The position numbers and the translations under genes are program-made. The notes beneath the pieces are model-generated. The model did no database searches and was not told the DNA's origin. It was given only the letters and a program-made list of their open reading frames with translations. A stretch of DNA of 64,000 bases from Candidatus Uabimicrobium amorphum (GTDB lineage Bacteria; Planctomycetota; Uabimicrobiia; Uabimicrobiales; Uabimicrobiaceae): NCBI RefSeq assembly GCF_009002475.1, contig NZ_AP019860.1, positions 1,488,001 to 1,552,000 on the forward strand. The letters run 5' to 3'. Shown here piece by piece: positions 38,104 through 47,882 of the stretch (within the stretch, counting starts at the first letter, position 1; the number at the start of each line of letters is the position of its first letter).

Positions 38104-39369
38104 TTAGCAGAAATGCTGGTAATACACCTTGGCAATGGCTTGTTCCATTTCATGGGCATTGCTAAAACGTTTTTCTTGCTCTTTTTCTAGAGCCTTTAAG
38201 CATATGTCGTCGAGTTCTTGCGGAATATCTTTTTGCAAATCACTTGGTTTTACCGGTTCGTCTTGCAAAACTTTCCACAACACTTCGTGAATTTTGGTTC
38301 CTTTGATTTCAAATGGCGGTTTTCCAGTGATCATTTCGTAGAGTATGGCACCCGCCGCATAAATATCGGTCTGCACGTCAATTTTTCCGCGTTTAACGTC
38401 GATTTGTTCGGGGGCCATATAACACGGTGTACCGACAATTTCGTTGTCTTTGGTAAGCTTTTCATTTTCGGCAACTTTTGCTAAACCAAAATCCATAATG
38501 TGCGGTTCACCATCGTTATCGATAATGATATTTGCAGGTTTTAAATCGCGATGAACCACTCCACTTTTATGCGCGGTAAAAAGCGCATTTGCTATTTTTT
38601 GTGCAATCCCCACGGCAATACCAGGTGTCACTTCACCACTTTTGATGAAGTGGTCTAGAGTCTTGCCTTCGATATATTCCATCACAAAGTAATGCAGAGG
38701 GGTATTACCTATATCGTAAACCGTGATGATGTTTGGATGTTTGATTTGAGCAATTGCTCGCGCTTCTTGTGTTAAGCGTTTGATAAGTCGCTCATTTGTA
38801 TCGCGGATGCTCTTTAAGGCCACATAGCGCTCTAGACGTGTGTCATAAGCTTTGTAAACAATCCCCATACCACCTTGACCTAGTTTATCTTCAATGCGAT
38901 AGTGAAAAAAGTCTTCACCTATTTTGATACCATCAGAGGTTTGTAACCCATCCATTGTGACACATTCTTCAACATTATCTTTTACTTTTGCGTACGACAA
39001 TTGCGTTTTTATTCGTGCCAAAGCAATCACAAAATCAACTGGTTTTGTAATATAATCGTTGGCACCGTTTTCCAAAGCCCAAGCAATATCCTCACTTTGG
39101 TAGCGTGCGCTTACCATAATGACCGGCAACTCCGACATTGAATATTTCTTGCGAATTTCTTGCAGTGCTTCAATGCCGTTCATTCCAGGCATATTGATGT
39201 CTAGTAGAATAAGATTAAACTCGTGCTTGCTTACAAGATCAAGAGCTTCGAGGCCACTTGCAGCGGTTAGTACCGAAAACTTTTTGCGCTTTAATCTACG
39301 CGATAGCATATCGCGGTTCATTTCATTGTCGTCGACAACGAGAATATTCGCCCCTTCAGTTTTATTCAC
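38104..39369 (-). CDS. Receiver domain - Ser/Thr kinase fusion
   Basis: A 421-residue cytoplasmic protein. Residues about 8-125 are a CheY-like receiver (ILVVDDNEMNRDML, phospho-Asp in LILLDINMPG, conserved Lys in ITKPVD). Residues about 165-415 are a Hanks kinase (LGQGGMGIVYKA, VALK, HRDLKPAN, DFGLAK, GTPCYMAPEQ). No membrane helix is seen. The fusion should let phosphorelay input control Ser/Thr phosphorylation. I choose GTG 39369: it overlaps the stop of the upstream regulator gene (TAGTG), and AGAGGA lies upstream. The longer frame from 39453 would overlap that gene by 85 bases. Confidence 0.88.
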   Translation of the reverse strand: MNKTEGANILVVDDNEMNRDMLSRRLKRKKFSVLTAASGLEALDLVSKHEFNLILLDINMPGMNGIEALQEIRKKYSMSELPVIMVSARYQSEDIAWALENGANDYITKPVDFVIALARIKTQLSYAKVKDNVEECVTMDGLQTSDGIKIGEDFFHYRIEDKLGQGGMGIVYKAYDTRLERYVALKSIRDTNERLIKRLTQEARAIAQIKHPNIITVYDIGNTPLHYFVMEYIEGKTLDHFIKSGEVTPGIAVGIAQKIANALFTAHKSGVVHRDLKPANIIIDNDGEPHIMDFGLAKVAENEKLTKDNEIVGTPCYMAPEQIDVKRGKIDVQTDIYAAGAILYEMITGKPPFEIKGTKIHEVLWKVLQDEPVKPSDLQKDIPQELDDICLKALEKEQEKRFSNAHEMEQAIAKVYYQHFC

Positions 39370-39743
39370 TACTCGTCCTCTTTCGTAAGAAAAATATTTA
39401 TTTTTGAGATCAGTCTTTTCAAATCTACTGGTTTGGTATCGTATTCGTCGCAACCTGCCTCTAGTGCTTTCTCGCGATCCCCGACCATCGCATGTGCCGT
39501 GAGGGCTATAATGGGAATATTTTGCGTTTGTGGATGTTGTTTAATACGTCTCGTCGCTTCCCATCCATCTATTTTGGGAAGACTCATATCCATTAAAATC
39601 AAGTCGGGATTTTGTGACTGAGCTTTTTCAATAGCCTGTTCTCCGTCCACAGCAAGAATGGTATTAAATCCTTTTCTTTTTAGCCTGCGCATCAACATAT
39701 CGTAATTTAGTTCGTTATCTTCTACCAAAAGAATTTTAAACAT
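39369..39743 (-). CDS. Single-domain response regulator
   Basis: A 124-residue CheY-like receiver: ILLVEDNELNYDML at the start, phospho-acceptor Asp in LILMDMSLPK, Thr in IIALTAHA and Lys in DTKPVD. It has no output domain. It is the middle gene of a three-gene operon, between a hybrid histidine kinase and a receiver-kinase fusion, so it probably shuttles or buffers phosphoryl groups. ATG 39743 is chosen over 39764 because AGGA is seven to eight bases upstream. Confidence 0.92.
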   Translation of the reverse strand: MFKILLVEDNELNYDMLMRRLKRKGFNTILAVDGEQAIEKAQSQNPDLILMDMSLPKIDGWEATRRIKQHPQTQNIPIIALTAHAMVGDREKALEAGCDEYDTKPVDLKRLISKINIFLTKEDE

Positions 39744-39765
39744 AACGGTTTTCCTGCACCTCAAC

Positions 39766-42561
39766 CTATGAAGACGTTTTTATTAATGTACTGATTTTTT
39801 GCATCAAATCGTCGCTACTCAGCTCACTTTTTTCTATTATTTTTTGTACACTTCCACTCAGTTTTTCACGATCTTCTTTGGTGATGTTTTTTGCAGATAC
39901 CACAACAACAGGTATGTCCTTCCATTCAGAAGAAGTACGCAGATTTACCAAAAACTGAAAACCGTCCATTTGCGGCATTAACAAATCGAGAAGTATTAAA
40001 TCGGGGATATGTTCTTGTATTTTTTGTAACGCACTTTCTCCATTTTCAGCCACGACAGCTTTATAACCTTGTTTTTCCAAAGAACGCAGTAACATTTCTT
40101 GCATGTCCTCGTCGTCTTCGACAATGAGAACCGATGGCGTCTCATTTTCTTTATATTTTTGCAACACTTTTGTCAAATGGTCAAGATCCAGAGGTTTGGT
40201 TAGGTACTCTGCCGCCCCTAATTCAAATCCCATTGATTTTTTGTCCACCATCGAGATCATGATCACCGGAATGTCTGCCAGTTGTGGATTTTGTTTCAAT
40301 TGTTTGAGCACTTCCCAGCCGTCAATATTGGGCATCATAACATCAAGGAAAATAGTTTGCGGTTTTACGGCTTCCGCTTTTTCCAAGCCCTCCTTACCAT
40401 TCATCGCGATTTCAAGATTGTAGCCTTCTTTATCTGCAAAGCGTTGCATGACATCGTGGATCGTAATATCATCATCAATGACCAGTATTGTATCTGGATT
40501 GTTACTCGGTTTACTTGGTACTTTTTTTATCGCTTTTGTGGTGTGACTTAAACGACCGCGAGAAGTATTTTCTACAACTTCCTCTTCAGAAGCTTTTACG
40601 GTTAGTGGCAATTCAACATGGAAAGTCGAACCTTTTCCTTCTTCACTTTCTACACTAATACTTCCGCCCATCATTTCGCAGAACTTCTTGGAAATGGTTA
40701 AACCTAAACCAGTTCCTCCGTATTTACGCGTTGTTGAAGAATCTGCTTGTGAGAAAGGCTCAAACAAGCGATCGGTTTGTTCTGGGTTTAGCCCAATTCC
40801 CGTATCGCTAATCGTGAAGGTAACGCGCTCGTTCTTTTGAAAAGTGCGTAAAGTAATCGTTCCTTGCTCAGTAAATTTGGCGGCATTACTCAGTAGATTT
40901 AATAAAACTTGTCTTACTTTCACTAAATCCGCGCGCATTTCGCCTAAATCTTCGGCATAATCTGTTGACAATGTATTTGAATTTTTTAGAGCCAATGGTT
41001 CTGCGGTAACGAGTATTTCTCCCAGCATCTCATTGATATTAAATTTCTCAATATGCAGATCCATTTTACCCGCCTCAATTTTTGAGAGGTCGAGAATACC
41101 GTTGATGAGAGATAGTAAGTGTTTACCGGCAAATTTAATTTTATTCAAATCTTCGACGAAATCCTCTTCGCCCATATCCTCTGCATCTTCCAGTAGAAGT
41201 TCACTGTAACCAATAATTGCATTTAACGGTGTTCTTAATTCGTGACTCATATTCGCCAAGAACACACTCTTATGTTTGTTACTCTCTTCTAATTGTTTGT
41301 TCTTGAGGTCGAGAATATTTTGTTGGGTAATAATTTCACTATTCTGTTTCTGCAACTCACGACGCTGTTGCTCTGTTTTTTCTAATAGCTTACGCATTTC
41401 TAAACGCGATAGAGCTGTATTGAAGTATATCGCAATATTTTCAGAAGCCTCTTCTAAGAATTCAATTTGTCGCGAAGTGAACTTATGCGTACTACCAATA
41501 ACAAGAAGACCTTTCACATCGTCTTCATGCAAGAGTGGCAAAAAGAGAATGTTCTCGATCTGTACTTTGCCAAGACCTACATTGATCGTCAGCATATCCC
41601 CAGCGTTGTCGAGAACAATGCGTTTTTTTTCTTTGGCAGCTTGTCCAGGTAAGCCTTCTCCCCATTTAAATTTTTCGGTCAAATAACTTTGTCCCTTGCC
41701 AGCAAAGGACCCCACCAGCTTAAATATATTGTCACGATCTTTCAAATAAAGTGCCGCAACTTGTGAGTCAAGGTATGGTACAAGATAGCTCAAAATATTT
41801 TTCGCCATCACGTGTATTTCTTGTTCACCACGCATTTTATCGTTCAGTTCTGTCACACCTGTCTTCATCCAGTTGGTTTGCTGCAGAGCCTCTTTATTAC
41901 TCTGAAGTTCCTGGGCGCGTTTTTCTGCTTGGAGCTGTATATCTTCATTGGCTTTTTCGAGTTCAACTCTCTTGAGAACGATTTTATCGATCTCTTTTTT
42001 TCCGCGAATGGAATATATAACGAAAAAAATCGCGATCAACAAAATCCACCCGCCACTGCTTAAAAGCGTTTGTGTATCTCCAAATACCCCTAAACTATTT
42101 CCCGTGGACACATAATTCCATGTTACATGGTGAACCACCATGAAAATGTAAAATAATATCAGTATGCTTGCACGGCGATATAAAGCGAAAATCGCTAGTG
42201 AGATAATCATTTGCGAATATAACGCTAGTGTAAAATCTACTTTGGCAAAATACGCCAGAATAACGCATAAAAAGGCTTGCGCTATCGTTAAAACGTAGCA
42301 AGCAAAAGATGGATACTTTATTGTCATAAAAATAGCGAATAGAGATGTAACACCTGCACAGCTTACACAGGTATAAAAGTATTGCTGTTGTGGCGCCTCT
42401 ATTGAAAAAAGTTTGAAAGAAATCAAAATCCCAACAAACCACTGTACAACGATCCAAGCACTCAGAAAATAGTTGCTTTGCCCGATGATTTGTTGTTGAT
42501 GTTCTTCGAGGAACTTTTGGGTCGAATCGAAATTCGTTGTTGATACACTTGTGTTTGACAC
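39766..42561 (-). CDS. Hybrid sensor histidine kinase with two receiver domains
   Basis: A 931-residue membrane protein. Six or seven helices (about 30-190) are followed by a coiled coil, a GAF-like domain (about 245-385), a second coiled coil, HisKA with [14 protein letters not shown] (phospho-His near 439), and HATPase_c with N, G1 (DTGIGL) and G2 (GGTGLGL) boxes. Two receivers follow, at about 688-800 ([19 protein letters not shown]) and about 808-925 ([19 protein letters not shown]). The start is GTG 42561 with AAAGG upstream. It is first in an operon with a single receiver and a receiver-Ser/Thr kinase fusion. Confidence 0.92.
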   Translation of the reverse strand: MSNTSVSTTNFDSTQKFLEEHQQQIIGQSNYFLSAWIVVQWFVGILISFKLFSIEAPQQQYFYTCVSCAGVTSLFAIFMTIKYPSFACYVLTIAQAFLCVILAYFAKVDFTLALYSQMIISLAIFALYRRASILILFYIFMVVHHVTWNYVSTGNSLGVFGDTQTLLSSGGWILLIAIFFVIYSIRGKKEIDKIVLKRVELEKANEDIQLQAEKRAQELQSNKEALQQTNWMKTGVTELNDKMRGEQEIHVMAKNILSYLVPYLDSQVAALYLKDRDNIFKLVGSFAGKGQSYLTEKFKWGEGLPGQAAKEKKRIVLDNAGDMLTINVGLGKVQIENILFLPLLHEDDVKGLLVIGSTHKFTSRQIEFLEEASENIAIYFNTALSRLEMRKLLEKTEQQRRELQKQNSEIITQQNILDLKNKQLEESNKHKSVFLANMSHELRTPLNAIIGYSELLLEDAEDMGEEDFVEDLNKIKFAGKHLLSLINGILDLSKIEAGKMDLHIEKFNINEMLGEILVTAEPLALKNSNTLSTDYAEDLGEMRADLVKVRQVLLNLLSNAAKFTEQGTITLRTFQKNERVTFTISDTGIGLNPEQTDRLFEPFSQADSSTTRKYGGTGLGLTISKKFCEMMGGSISVESEEGKGSTFHVELPLTVKASEEEVVENTSRGRLSHTTKAIKKVPSKPSNNPDTILVIDDDITIHDVMQRFADKEGYNLEIAMNGKEGLEKAEAVKPQTIFLDVMMPNIDGWEVLKQLKQNPQLADIPVIMISMVDKKSMGFELGAAEYLTKPLDLDHLTKVLQKYKENETPSVLIVEDDEDMQEMLLRSLEKQGYKAVVAENGESALQKIQEHIPDLILLDLLMPQMDGFQFLVNLRTSSEWKDIPVVVVSAKNITKEDREKLSGSVQKIIEKSELSSDDLMQKISTLIKTSS

Positions 42562-42717
42562 GGAATGACCTTTCCTGCATTTTGCCGCAATGAATTTTTA
42601 AGTTGCCTGGAACACCAATCTGTTTATACTAAGGAGTGTTCTGTAAATCAGACAGATGAATTGTAACCAAAAAATTGTGGATAATCCAATGATTTCTACG
42701 CTAGAAAGACGAAAACT

Positions 42718-43308
42718 ATGACGGACATTGACAAACAACTACAGTTTATTATTGAAATCGACAAATTAAAGAATATTTTTCGACGAAATTATATTGCGGA
42801 TGGACTACGCAACGAAAATTCTGCTGAACATTCTTGGCATTTGGCAATGATGGCGGTAATACTTGAGCCACACAGTAAAAAAATAGATTTATTAAAAGTC
42901 ATAAAAATGGTGATTATCCATGATATTGTCGAAGTAGATGCCGGAGACACGTATATACACGACAAGGATGGTTTAAAGGATAAAAAACAGAGGGAAATAA
43001 AAGCCGCTAAACGTTTATTTGGTATTCTTCCGCAACACCAAGCACAAGAATTACATGAACTTTGGGATGAATTTGAAGAAGGGGAGAGCAATGAAGCGAA
43101 ATTTGCCAATGTACTAGATCGCCTTCATCCCTTCTTATTACACATTGAATCGGATGGCAAGGCGTGGAAAGAAAATAAAATTAGTGCGCACCAAGTTTAT
43201 GATGTTATGGCACCCGTAAGAGAGTTTCCCGAGTTATGGCAATACTTAGCAAAACAAGTGGAATCTGCCTGTGAGAAAGGTTGGTTACAAAATGACGAAA
43301 AAATATAA
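42718..43308 (+). CDS. HD-domain phosphohydrolase (YfbR-like)
   Basis: A 196-residue HD protein. ENSAEHSWHLAMMA gives the first metal His, IIHDIVEVDAGD the His-Asp pair, and a later Asp near ANVLDRLHP completes the site. This layout matches the YfbR/HDDC2 group of 5'-nucleotidases that act on deoxynucleoside monophosphates; some relatives have other phosphoester substrates. Its 3' end overlaps the photolyase start by 17 bases, so the pair is coupled, which fits a nucleotide or DNA damage link. Confidence 0.85.
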   Translation: MTDIDKQLQFIIEIDKLKNIFRRNYIADGLRNENSAEHSWHLAMMAVILEPHSKKIDLLKVIKMVIIHDIVEVDAGDTYIHDKDGLKDKKQREIKAAKRLFGILPQHQAQELHELWDEFEEGESNEAKFANVLDRLHPFLLHIESDGKAWKENKISAHQVYDVMAPVREFPELWQYLAKQVESACEKGWLQNDEKI

Positions 43309-44683
43309 ATCGAGTGCTTTTATCTTTCGCCGCGATTTGCGTTTGGGAGACAACACAGGCCTAAATGAAGCTGTCAAAGAATCTCAACAAGTAATGTTGT
43401 GTTTTATTTTTAATCCACGACAAGTGGGGGGTAATAATCCATTTCGCGGGCAAAATATTCTACAGTTTATGCTCGAATCCCTTGAAGACTTACAAAAACA
43501 AATAGAAAAGCAAAACGGACGCCTGTATTTTTTTCACGACACAGTTGAAAATATCGTAGATCACTTAGCCAAAAATGATTGTGAGGCCGTCTTTTGTAAT
43601 CGCGATTATACACCGTTTAGTCAAAAACGCGATGCTGCAATAGAAAAGCGTTGCAAAAAAAACAAAGTAGCATTTCATTCCTTTGCCGATGCGCTATTAA
43701 CCGAGCCAGGACAAGTTCTCAATTTGAGTAATGAGCCGTATAAGGTGTACACTCCGTTTATGAAAAAGGCGCGCTTGATTACCGTAGAACGTCCCCAATA
43801 CTACAAAAACCCTTGCTTTTCCAACGATGACTTGTCAAATACGGTTTCTTTGGATGCGATGCGTAAAGAAATTTGTCCCAAGTCCAATAAAAACCTATAC
43901 GTTCCCGGTGGACGCACCTACGCTCTTAAGCAGCTAAAAAAAGTGAAACAATTCACTAACTACAAAGAGCAGCGTGACTACCCATCGATTAAAGGTACAA
44001 CTGGGCTTTCCGCTCACAACAAATTCGGTACAATTTCCGCACGTGAATTCTTTCATACCGTCGCAAAAGATTTAGGAGAAACGCACACCATTATTTCCGA
44101 GTTGTATTGGCGTGACTTTTTCACTCACGTAGCGTATCACTTTCCGCATGTTTTTGGTAAGTGCTTTCATGAAAAATACCAAGGGTTAAAGTGGGAAAAT
44201 AACAAAAAACAATTTGACCTATGGTGCGAAGGACGAACGGGATTTCCAATCGTAGACGCCGGAATGCGCGAACTAAACACCACCGGCTACATGCATAACC
44301 GTGTACGTATGATTGTCGCGTCATTTTTGACAAAACACTTGCGTGTTGACTGGCGCTGGGGAGAAAAGTATTTTGCACAACAGCTTATCGACTATGATCC
44401 TTGTGTCAACAATGGAAATTGGCAGTGGGCCGCTTCCACCGGTTGCGACGCTCAACCGTATTTTCGCGTTTTTAATCCATGGCTCCAGCAAAAAAAATTC
44501 GATGTGAAAGTGGAGTATATCAAAAAATGGGTTCCAGAGTTGGAGTTACTCGACGCCAAGGTCATTCACAATTGGTTCAATGAAAAATACGCAGATCTTG
44601 AAGTGGATTACCCGCGCCCCATGGTAGATCACGCGACAGAGTCGAAAAAAGCCAAAGCGATGTTTGCCGATTTGAAACAGTAA
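43292..44683 (+). CDS. phr: Deoxyribodipyrimidine photolyase
   Basis: A 463-residue photolyase/cryptochrome-family enzyme. The N-terminal alpha/beta domain begins AFIFRRDLRLGDNTGL (antenna-binding Rossmann fold). The FAD domain has ISELYWRDFFTHV, GRTGFPIVDAGMREL, GYMHNRVRMIVASFL and NNGNWQWAASTG, which are the class I CPD photolyase signature and include the Trp/Asn residues around the flavin. It repairs UV-induced pyrimidine dimers using light. ATG 43292 lies within the end of the HD gene; a GTG at 43271 would add seven residues. Confidence 0.92.
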   Translation: MTKKYKSSAFIFRRDLRLGDNTGLNEAVKESQQVMLCFIFNPRQVGGNNPFRGQNILQFMLESLEDLQKQIEKQNGRLYFFHDTVENIVDHLAKNDCEAVFCNRDYTPFSQKRDAAIEKRCKKNKVAFHSFADALLTEPGQVLNLSNEPYKVYTPFMKKARLITVERPQYYKNPCFSNDDLSNTVSLDAMRKEICPKSNKNLYVPGGRTYALKQLKKVKQFTNYKEQRDYPSIKGTTGLSAHNKFGTISAREFFHTVAKDLGETHTIISELYWRDFFTHVAYHFPHVFGKCFHEKYQGLKWENNKKQFDLWCEGRTGFPIVDAGMRELNTTGYMHNRVRMIVASFLTKHLRVDWRWGEKYFAQQLIDYDPCVNNGNWQWAASTGCDAQPYFRVFNPWLQQKKFDVKVEYIKKWVPELELLDAKVIHNWFNEKYADLEVDYPRPMVDHATESKKAKAMFADLKQ

Positions 44684-44881
44684 CTCATAAAATAATCCAA
44701 CGAACAAAAAAATATTATGTTGTAAATTGCGTTACACATCGATCATTTCTATTTTCTTCCAACACAAATTCACTTCATGCGTCTAACAACGTACCTGAGT
44801 TTAAATACTTTATGCAGAGCACTTATCATAAGTGCTCTGCATACCTTATACTCACAAAGATTTGTTATAAAGGAGTTACAC
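44684..44881. other. Spacer before the RNA ligase gene
   Basis: A 198-base AT-rich spacer without a supported gene. Its main feature is the 33-base palindrome at 44811-44843. The Shine-Dalgarno of the RNA ligase gene (AAAGGAG) lies at its end. Confidence 0.5.
44811..44843. promoter_or_regulatory. 33-base perfect palindrome upstream of the RNA ligase gene
   Basis: Arms of 16 bases (tatgcagagcacttat at 44811-44826 and its exact complement at 44828-44843) flank one central C. It ends 38 bases before the ATG of the RNA ligase gene and has no T-run, so it looks more like an operator or a structured 5' leader than a terminator. Confidence 0.6.
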
Positions 44882-45838
44882 ATGAAATTTTCTCCTAGTG
44901 AATTTCCTAAAATTCCACAGTACAAACAACAAGCGGATTGGCTGCATTGTGTGAACAACGTGGTGTGTATGGAAAAAATTGATGGCACAAATACACGTAT
45001 TGGCATAAGTAAAGATGCACAAAGTGCTGATGATATTGTCATTGGTGGGCGTACGCTCCTTGAGCACGAAGAGAAGTTTTCACAAAATTTTATCTGCGAT
45101 ATGATCCGCAAAGACAAAACGTTGTGTAAGGCAATGCTTTTCTTTGCCAAAGAGATCGACGCCAATGTCACCTTTTATGGTGAGACATGCGGTGGTTCTA
45201 TTCAGGCCTGTGGATTTATTTACGGTAAGATAAATTTTGTACTTTTTGCCGCCGTGATGGATGGAATCTGGTGTAGCTATAGTCGCACGATGGGCGGTGA
45301 TAAAGAATATCCGACGCTGATGCAGATTTCAAAACGTTTGGATTTTACCCTTGCCCCTGTACTGTACCAAGGTACACCCAATGTACAGGAGTTTACTTCT
45401 CTACTCGATCGTCGTTCTCAGCACAGCGAAAACCGTGGTTTTCGTCGCCAAGATACCGATAACACTCACGAGGGAATTGTCATTTGGAGCGATCCATTAC
45501 TTTTCAATAACTACGGAGAAGCGCTTGTCGCCAAATATAAGCATCCCAACCGCCAAGAGTACATAGCACCTACAGAAGAGCAGCAAACTCCCCAAGATTT
45601 TGCGAAACGCGTTGTATTGCGTGAACGAATTCGTCATGCGATGGAATATTTAAAAGAACAAGGGCGTTGGCAAGAAGAGTTTTTCGCTAACAAAGAAAAC
45701 GTCATACGCCGTGTTATTCAAGATATTTCTCGTGAAGTAGATGAATACCAACAACAATTAAATTTACATGGGAAAAAAAATGTGCGTAAAGCTTTGAGCT
45801 CCGAAGCCGAAAAACAATTTTCGATGATGAAAACGTAG
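44882..45838 (+). CDS. RNA ligase (T4 Rnl2-like nucleotidyltransferase)
   Basis: A 318-residue protein. Motif I is EKIDGTNTRIG with the adenylated Lys, followed by VIGGRT (motif Ia-like), YGETCGG (motif III), HEGIVIW (motif IV) and ALVAKYKHPNR (motif V). These are the five covalent nucleotidyltransferase motifs of the RNA ligase family, which seals nicked or broken RNA. The C-terminal 100 residues are helical. Strong AAAGGAG precedes ATG 44882; the upstream in-frame ATG at 44777 would translate through the palindrome and is rejected. Neighbours (photolyase, HD hydrolase) suggest damage repair, though it has its own leader. Confidence 0.85.
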   Translation: MKFSPSEFPKIPQYKQQADWLHCVNNVVCMEKIDGTNTRIGISKDAQSADDIVIGGRTLLEHEEKFSQNFICDMIRKDKTLCKAMLFFAKEIDANVTFYGETCGGSIQACGFIYGKINFVLFAAVMDGIWCSYSRTMGGDKEYPTLMQISKRLDFTLAPVLYQGTPNVQEFTSLLDRRSQHSENRGFRRQDTDNTHEGIVIWSDPLLFNNYGEALVAKYKHPNRQEYIAPTEEQQTPQDFAKRVVLRERIRHAMEYLKEQGRWQEEFFANKENVIRRVIQDISREVDEYQQQLNLHGKKNVRKALSSEAEKQFSMMKT

Positions 45839-45999
45839 TCAAGTAAAATATATCCAAATAAAATTCCTAAAAAAACGTGGTGAATGGTCGTGAATTTATG
45901 TATACTCCGATACTTGCGAATCATTCATCGTTAAGGTGTGTATTAGTAACACACTGTTCTATTGATAATCTCCCAGGTTCCATTCAACGGAGAAGTTAC

Positions 46000-46758
46000 G
46001 TGATAAAAATTGCTTTAGCAAACCAAAAAGGGGGTTGTGCAAAGTCGACAACCTCTGTTAATCTTGCAGCATGTCTAGCGGCAAAAAACAAAAAAGTTCT
46101 ACTAATTGATGCAGATCCACAAGCGCACGCCACAATACATCTCGGAGTAAATCCATACCAAATGGAACATACGCTTTACGACCTTCTACTACATAATAAA
46201 AAAGCCAAGGATGTGATTGTGCAAACCGCGACAAAGAATCTTCATGTCATTCCCTCACACATTGATCTTTCCGCAGCAGAAATAGAGCTTGTCACTCATA
46301 TTGGTCGGGAAAGTGTATTGCGCGATCAACTCAAAGGTCTCGGTAAAAAGTACGACTACTTATTAATTGATTGTCCTCCTTCTCTAGGATTACTTACGAT
46401 AAATGCACTTAACGCCGTGGACAGAATTATTATTCCCATTCAAGCGGAATTTTTTGCCCTGGAAGGTTCGGGAAAACTATTACAAACCGTCGATGTCATC
46501 AAAGAAAGATTAAATCCTAAATTGGAAGTATACAAAGTTCTCATCACACGCTACGATTCGCGTAAGAATATATGCAAAGACGTGGCGGACAAAATTGGAC
46601 AACATTTTGCGAAAAAAGTGTTTAAAACAAAGATTAGAGAGAATGTAAAACTTGCAGAAGCGCCGAGCTATGGAAAACCCATAACGACGTATGCTCCAAA
46701 CTCCAATGGAAAAAAAGACTACGCAAGTCTTGCGAAGGAGGTGATCAAAGATGGCTAA
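46000..46758 (+). CDS. parA: ParA-family partition ATPase
   Basis: A 252-residue deviant Walker ATPase: IALANQKGGCAKSTTSVNLA at the N-terminus is the deviant Walker A, LIDADPQAH the A' motif, and YLLIDCPPSLGLLT the Walker B. ParA binds DNA non-specifically and is released by ParB, moving origins or plasmids apart. The GTG at 46000 is chosen since GGAG precedes it and it starts the fold (VIKIALANQKGG); the longer frame from 45877 adds 41 residues of unlikely sequence. The parB start overlaps its end by 8 bases. Confidence 0.93.
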   Translation: MIKIALANQKGGCAKSTTSVNLAACLAAKNKKVLLIDADPQAHATIHLGVNPYQMEHTLYDLLLHNKKAKDVIVQTATKNLHVIPSHIDLSAAEIELVTHIGRESVLRDQLKGLGKKYDYLLIDCPPSLGLLTINALNAVDRIIIPIQAEFFALEGSGKLLQTVDVIKERLNPKLEVYKVLITRYDSRKNICKDVADKIGQHFAKKVFKTKIRENVKLAEAPSYGKPITTYAPNSNGKKDYASLAKEVIKDG

Positions 46759-47602
46759 AAAATCAGGTCTTGGTAGTAACCCCTTAAGTTGGATTCAACC
46801 GACAAAACAAGGTATCTCTGATTCCGATTCGGATTCGCAAATAGTCGATGGCAAAGAGATCAAGGTGGTTGAAATTAGCAAAATAAAGCCTGACCCCAAC
46901 CAACCGCGCAAAGAAATTAATCCACATAGTGCCGACATTAAAGAATTGGCTCAAAGTATCAAGGTGCACGGCTTTATAAATTTCATCACCGTACGTAGTG
47001 AAGAAGATGTTTATATTATCGTCGCAGGTGAGCGAAGGTATACCGCAGCAAAAATAGCTGGGCTAAAGAAGATTCCGGTGATGATTATTGACGAAAGCAA
47101 AGCTCCTTTGGATTATGCACTGATTCAATTAGAAGAGAATTTGCAACGCGAAAATTTAAATACCTTTGACGAAGCCGATTTTTATCAACGCTTACAAATA
47201 GAATTTGGACTACAACAGAAACAAATTGTAGAAAGAGTGGGAAAAAGTAAAGCGTATATATCAAAAATGATGAAACTGGCCAAAATCGAGCCACAAGTAA
47301 AGGAACAAGCGAAAGAACAAGCTGTCCCTCGCGAGGTACTATTTGAGCTTTCGTCGTTACAAAAAGAAAATCAGACAGAAGTGTGGGAAAAAATAAAGAA
47401 AAACCCGACGATTGCTGCCGTAGAAAAAAGTAAGGCCGGGCTAACGAAAAAGAAACCAACAAAAAGGAAAAGTAAACGCCCCGACGCGCAGTTGGTGTTC
47501 CAGGCCCTAAAGAAAGCCGTCAAAAAAGACAACGACGCTATTTTCCAATTTATCCCCTCAACAAAAGTGCAAAAACTGTTAGAGGAATACGGCGAAAGTT
47601 AG
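46751..47602 (+). CDS. parB: ParB/Spo0J-family partition protein
   Basis: A 283-residue protein. The N-terminal CTPase/ParB domain shows ISKIKPDPNQPRKEI, IVAGERRYTAAKIAGLKKIPVMII (with the GERR motif) and QLEENLQRENLN. A helix-turn-helix segment follows (LQQKQIVERVGKSKAYISKMMKL), then a Lys-rich linker and a short dimerisation tail. ParB loads at parS sites. No consensus parS was found in this window. The gene overlaps parA and is followed at once by a tandem repeat block. Confidence 0.92.
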   Translation: MAKKSGLGSNPLSWIQPTKQGISDSDSDSQIVDGKEIKVVEISKIKPDPNQPRKEINPHSADIKELAQSIKVHGFINFITVRSEEDVYIIVAGERRYTAAKIAGLKKIPVMIIDESKAPLDYALIQLEENLQRENLNTFDEADFYQRLQIEFGLQQKQIVERVGKSKAYISKMMKLAKIEPQVKEQAKEQAVPREVLFELSSLQKENQTEVWEKIKKNPTIAAVEKSKAGLTKKKPTKRKSKRPDAQLVFQALKKAVKKDNDAIFQFIPSTKVQKLLEEYGES

Positions 47603-47882
47603 GTGGGTTTTGTTGTAGGGATTCGTCCTCTGTATTGGTGCCTCATCATCGAATTAGGGTGGATTTTGTTGTAGGGATTCGTTTTCCGTATTGGTGCCCT
47701 CACCATCGAATTAGGAGGGATTTTGTTGTAGGGATTCGTTTTCCGTATTGGTGCCTTCACCATCGAATTAGGGTGGATTTTGTTGTAGGGATTCGTCCTC
47801 TGTATTGGTGCCTCATCATCGAATTAGGGTGGATTTTGTTGTAGGGATTCGTTTTCCGTATTGGTGCCCTCACCATCGAATT
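47601..47882. repeat. Five tandem 55-57 base repeats downstream of parB
   Basis: Units lie at 47601-47655, 47656-47712, 47713-47769, 47770-47825 and 47826-47882. Each contains ttttgttgtagggattcg and ends in atcgaatt. Units 1 and 4 share one variant, units 2, 3 and 5 another, which suggests duplication of blocks. The first unit begins two bases inside the end of parB. The frames across them are open only because the units lack stops in one frame; nothing supports translation. Confidence 0.85.

Noticed and set aside
44777-44881. N-terminal extension of the RNA ligase from ATG 44777
   Set aside because: It would translate through the 33-base palindrome; AAAGGAG before ATG 44882 and the family fold starting there fix the shorter start.
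45877-45999. 41-residue N-terminal extension of ParA
   Set aside because: ParA folds begin at the VIKIALANQKGG segment, and GGAG precedes the GTG at 46000.
47601-47882. CRISPR array
   Set aside because: The units are contiguous with no unique spacers, longer than CRISPR repeats, and no cas gene is nearby.
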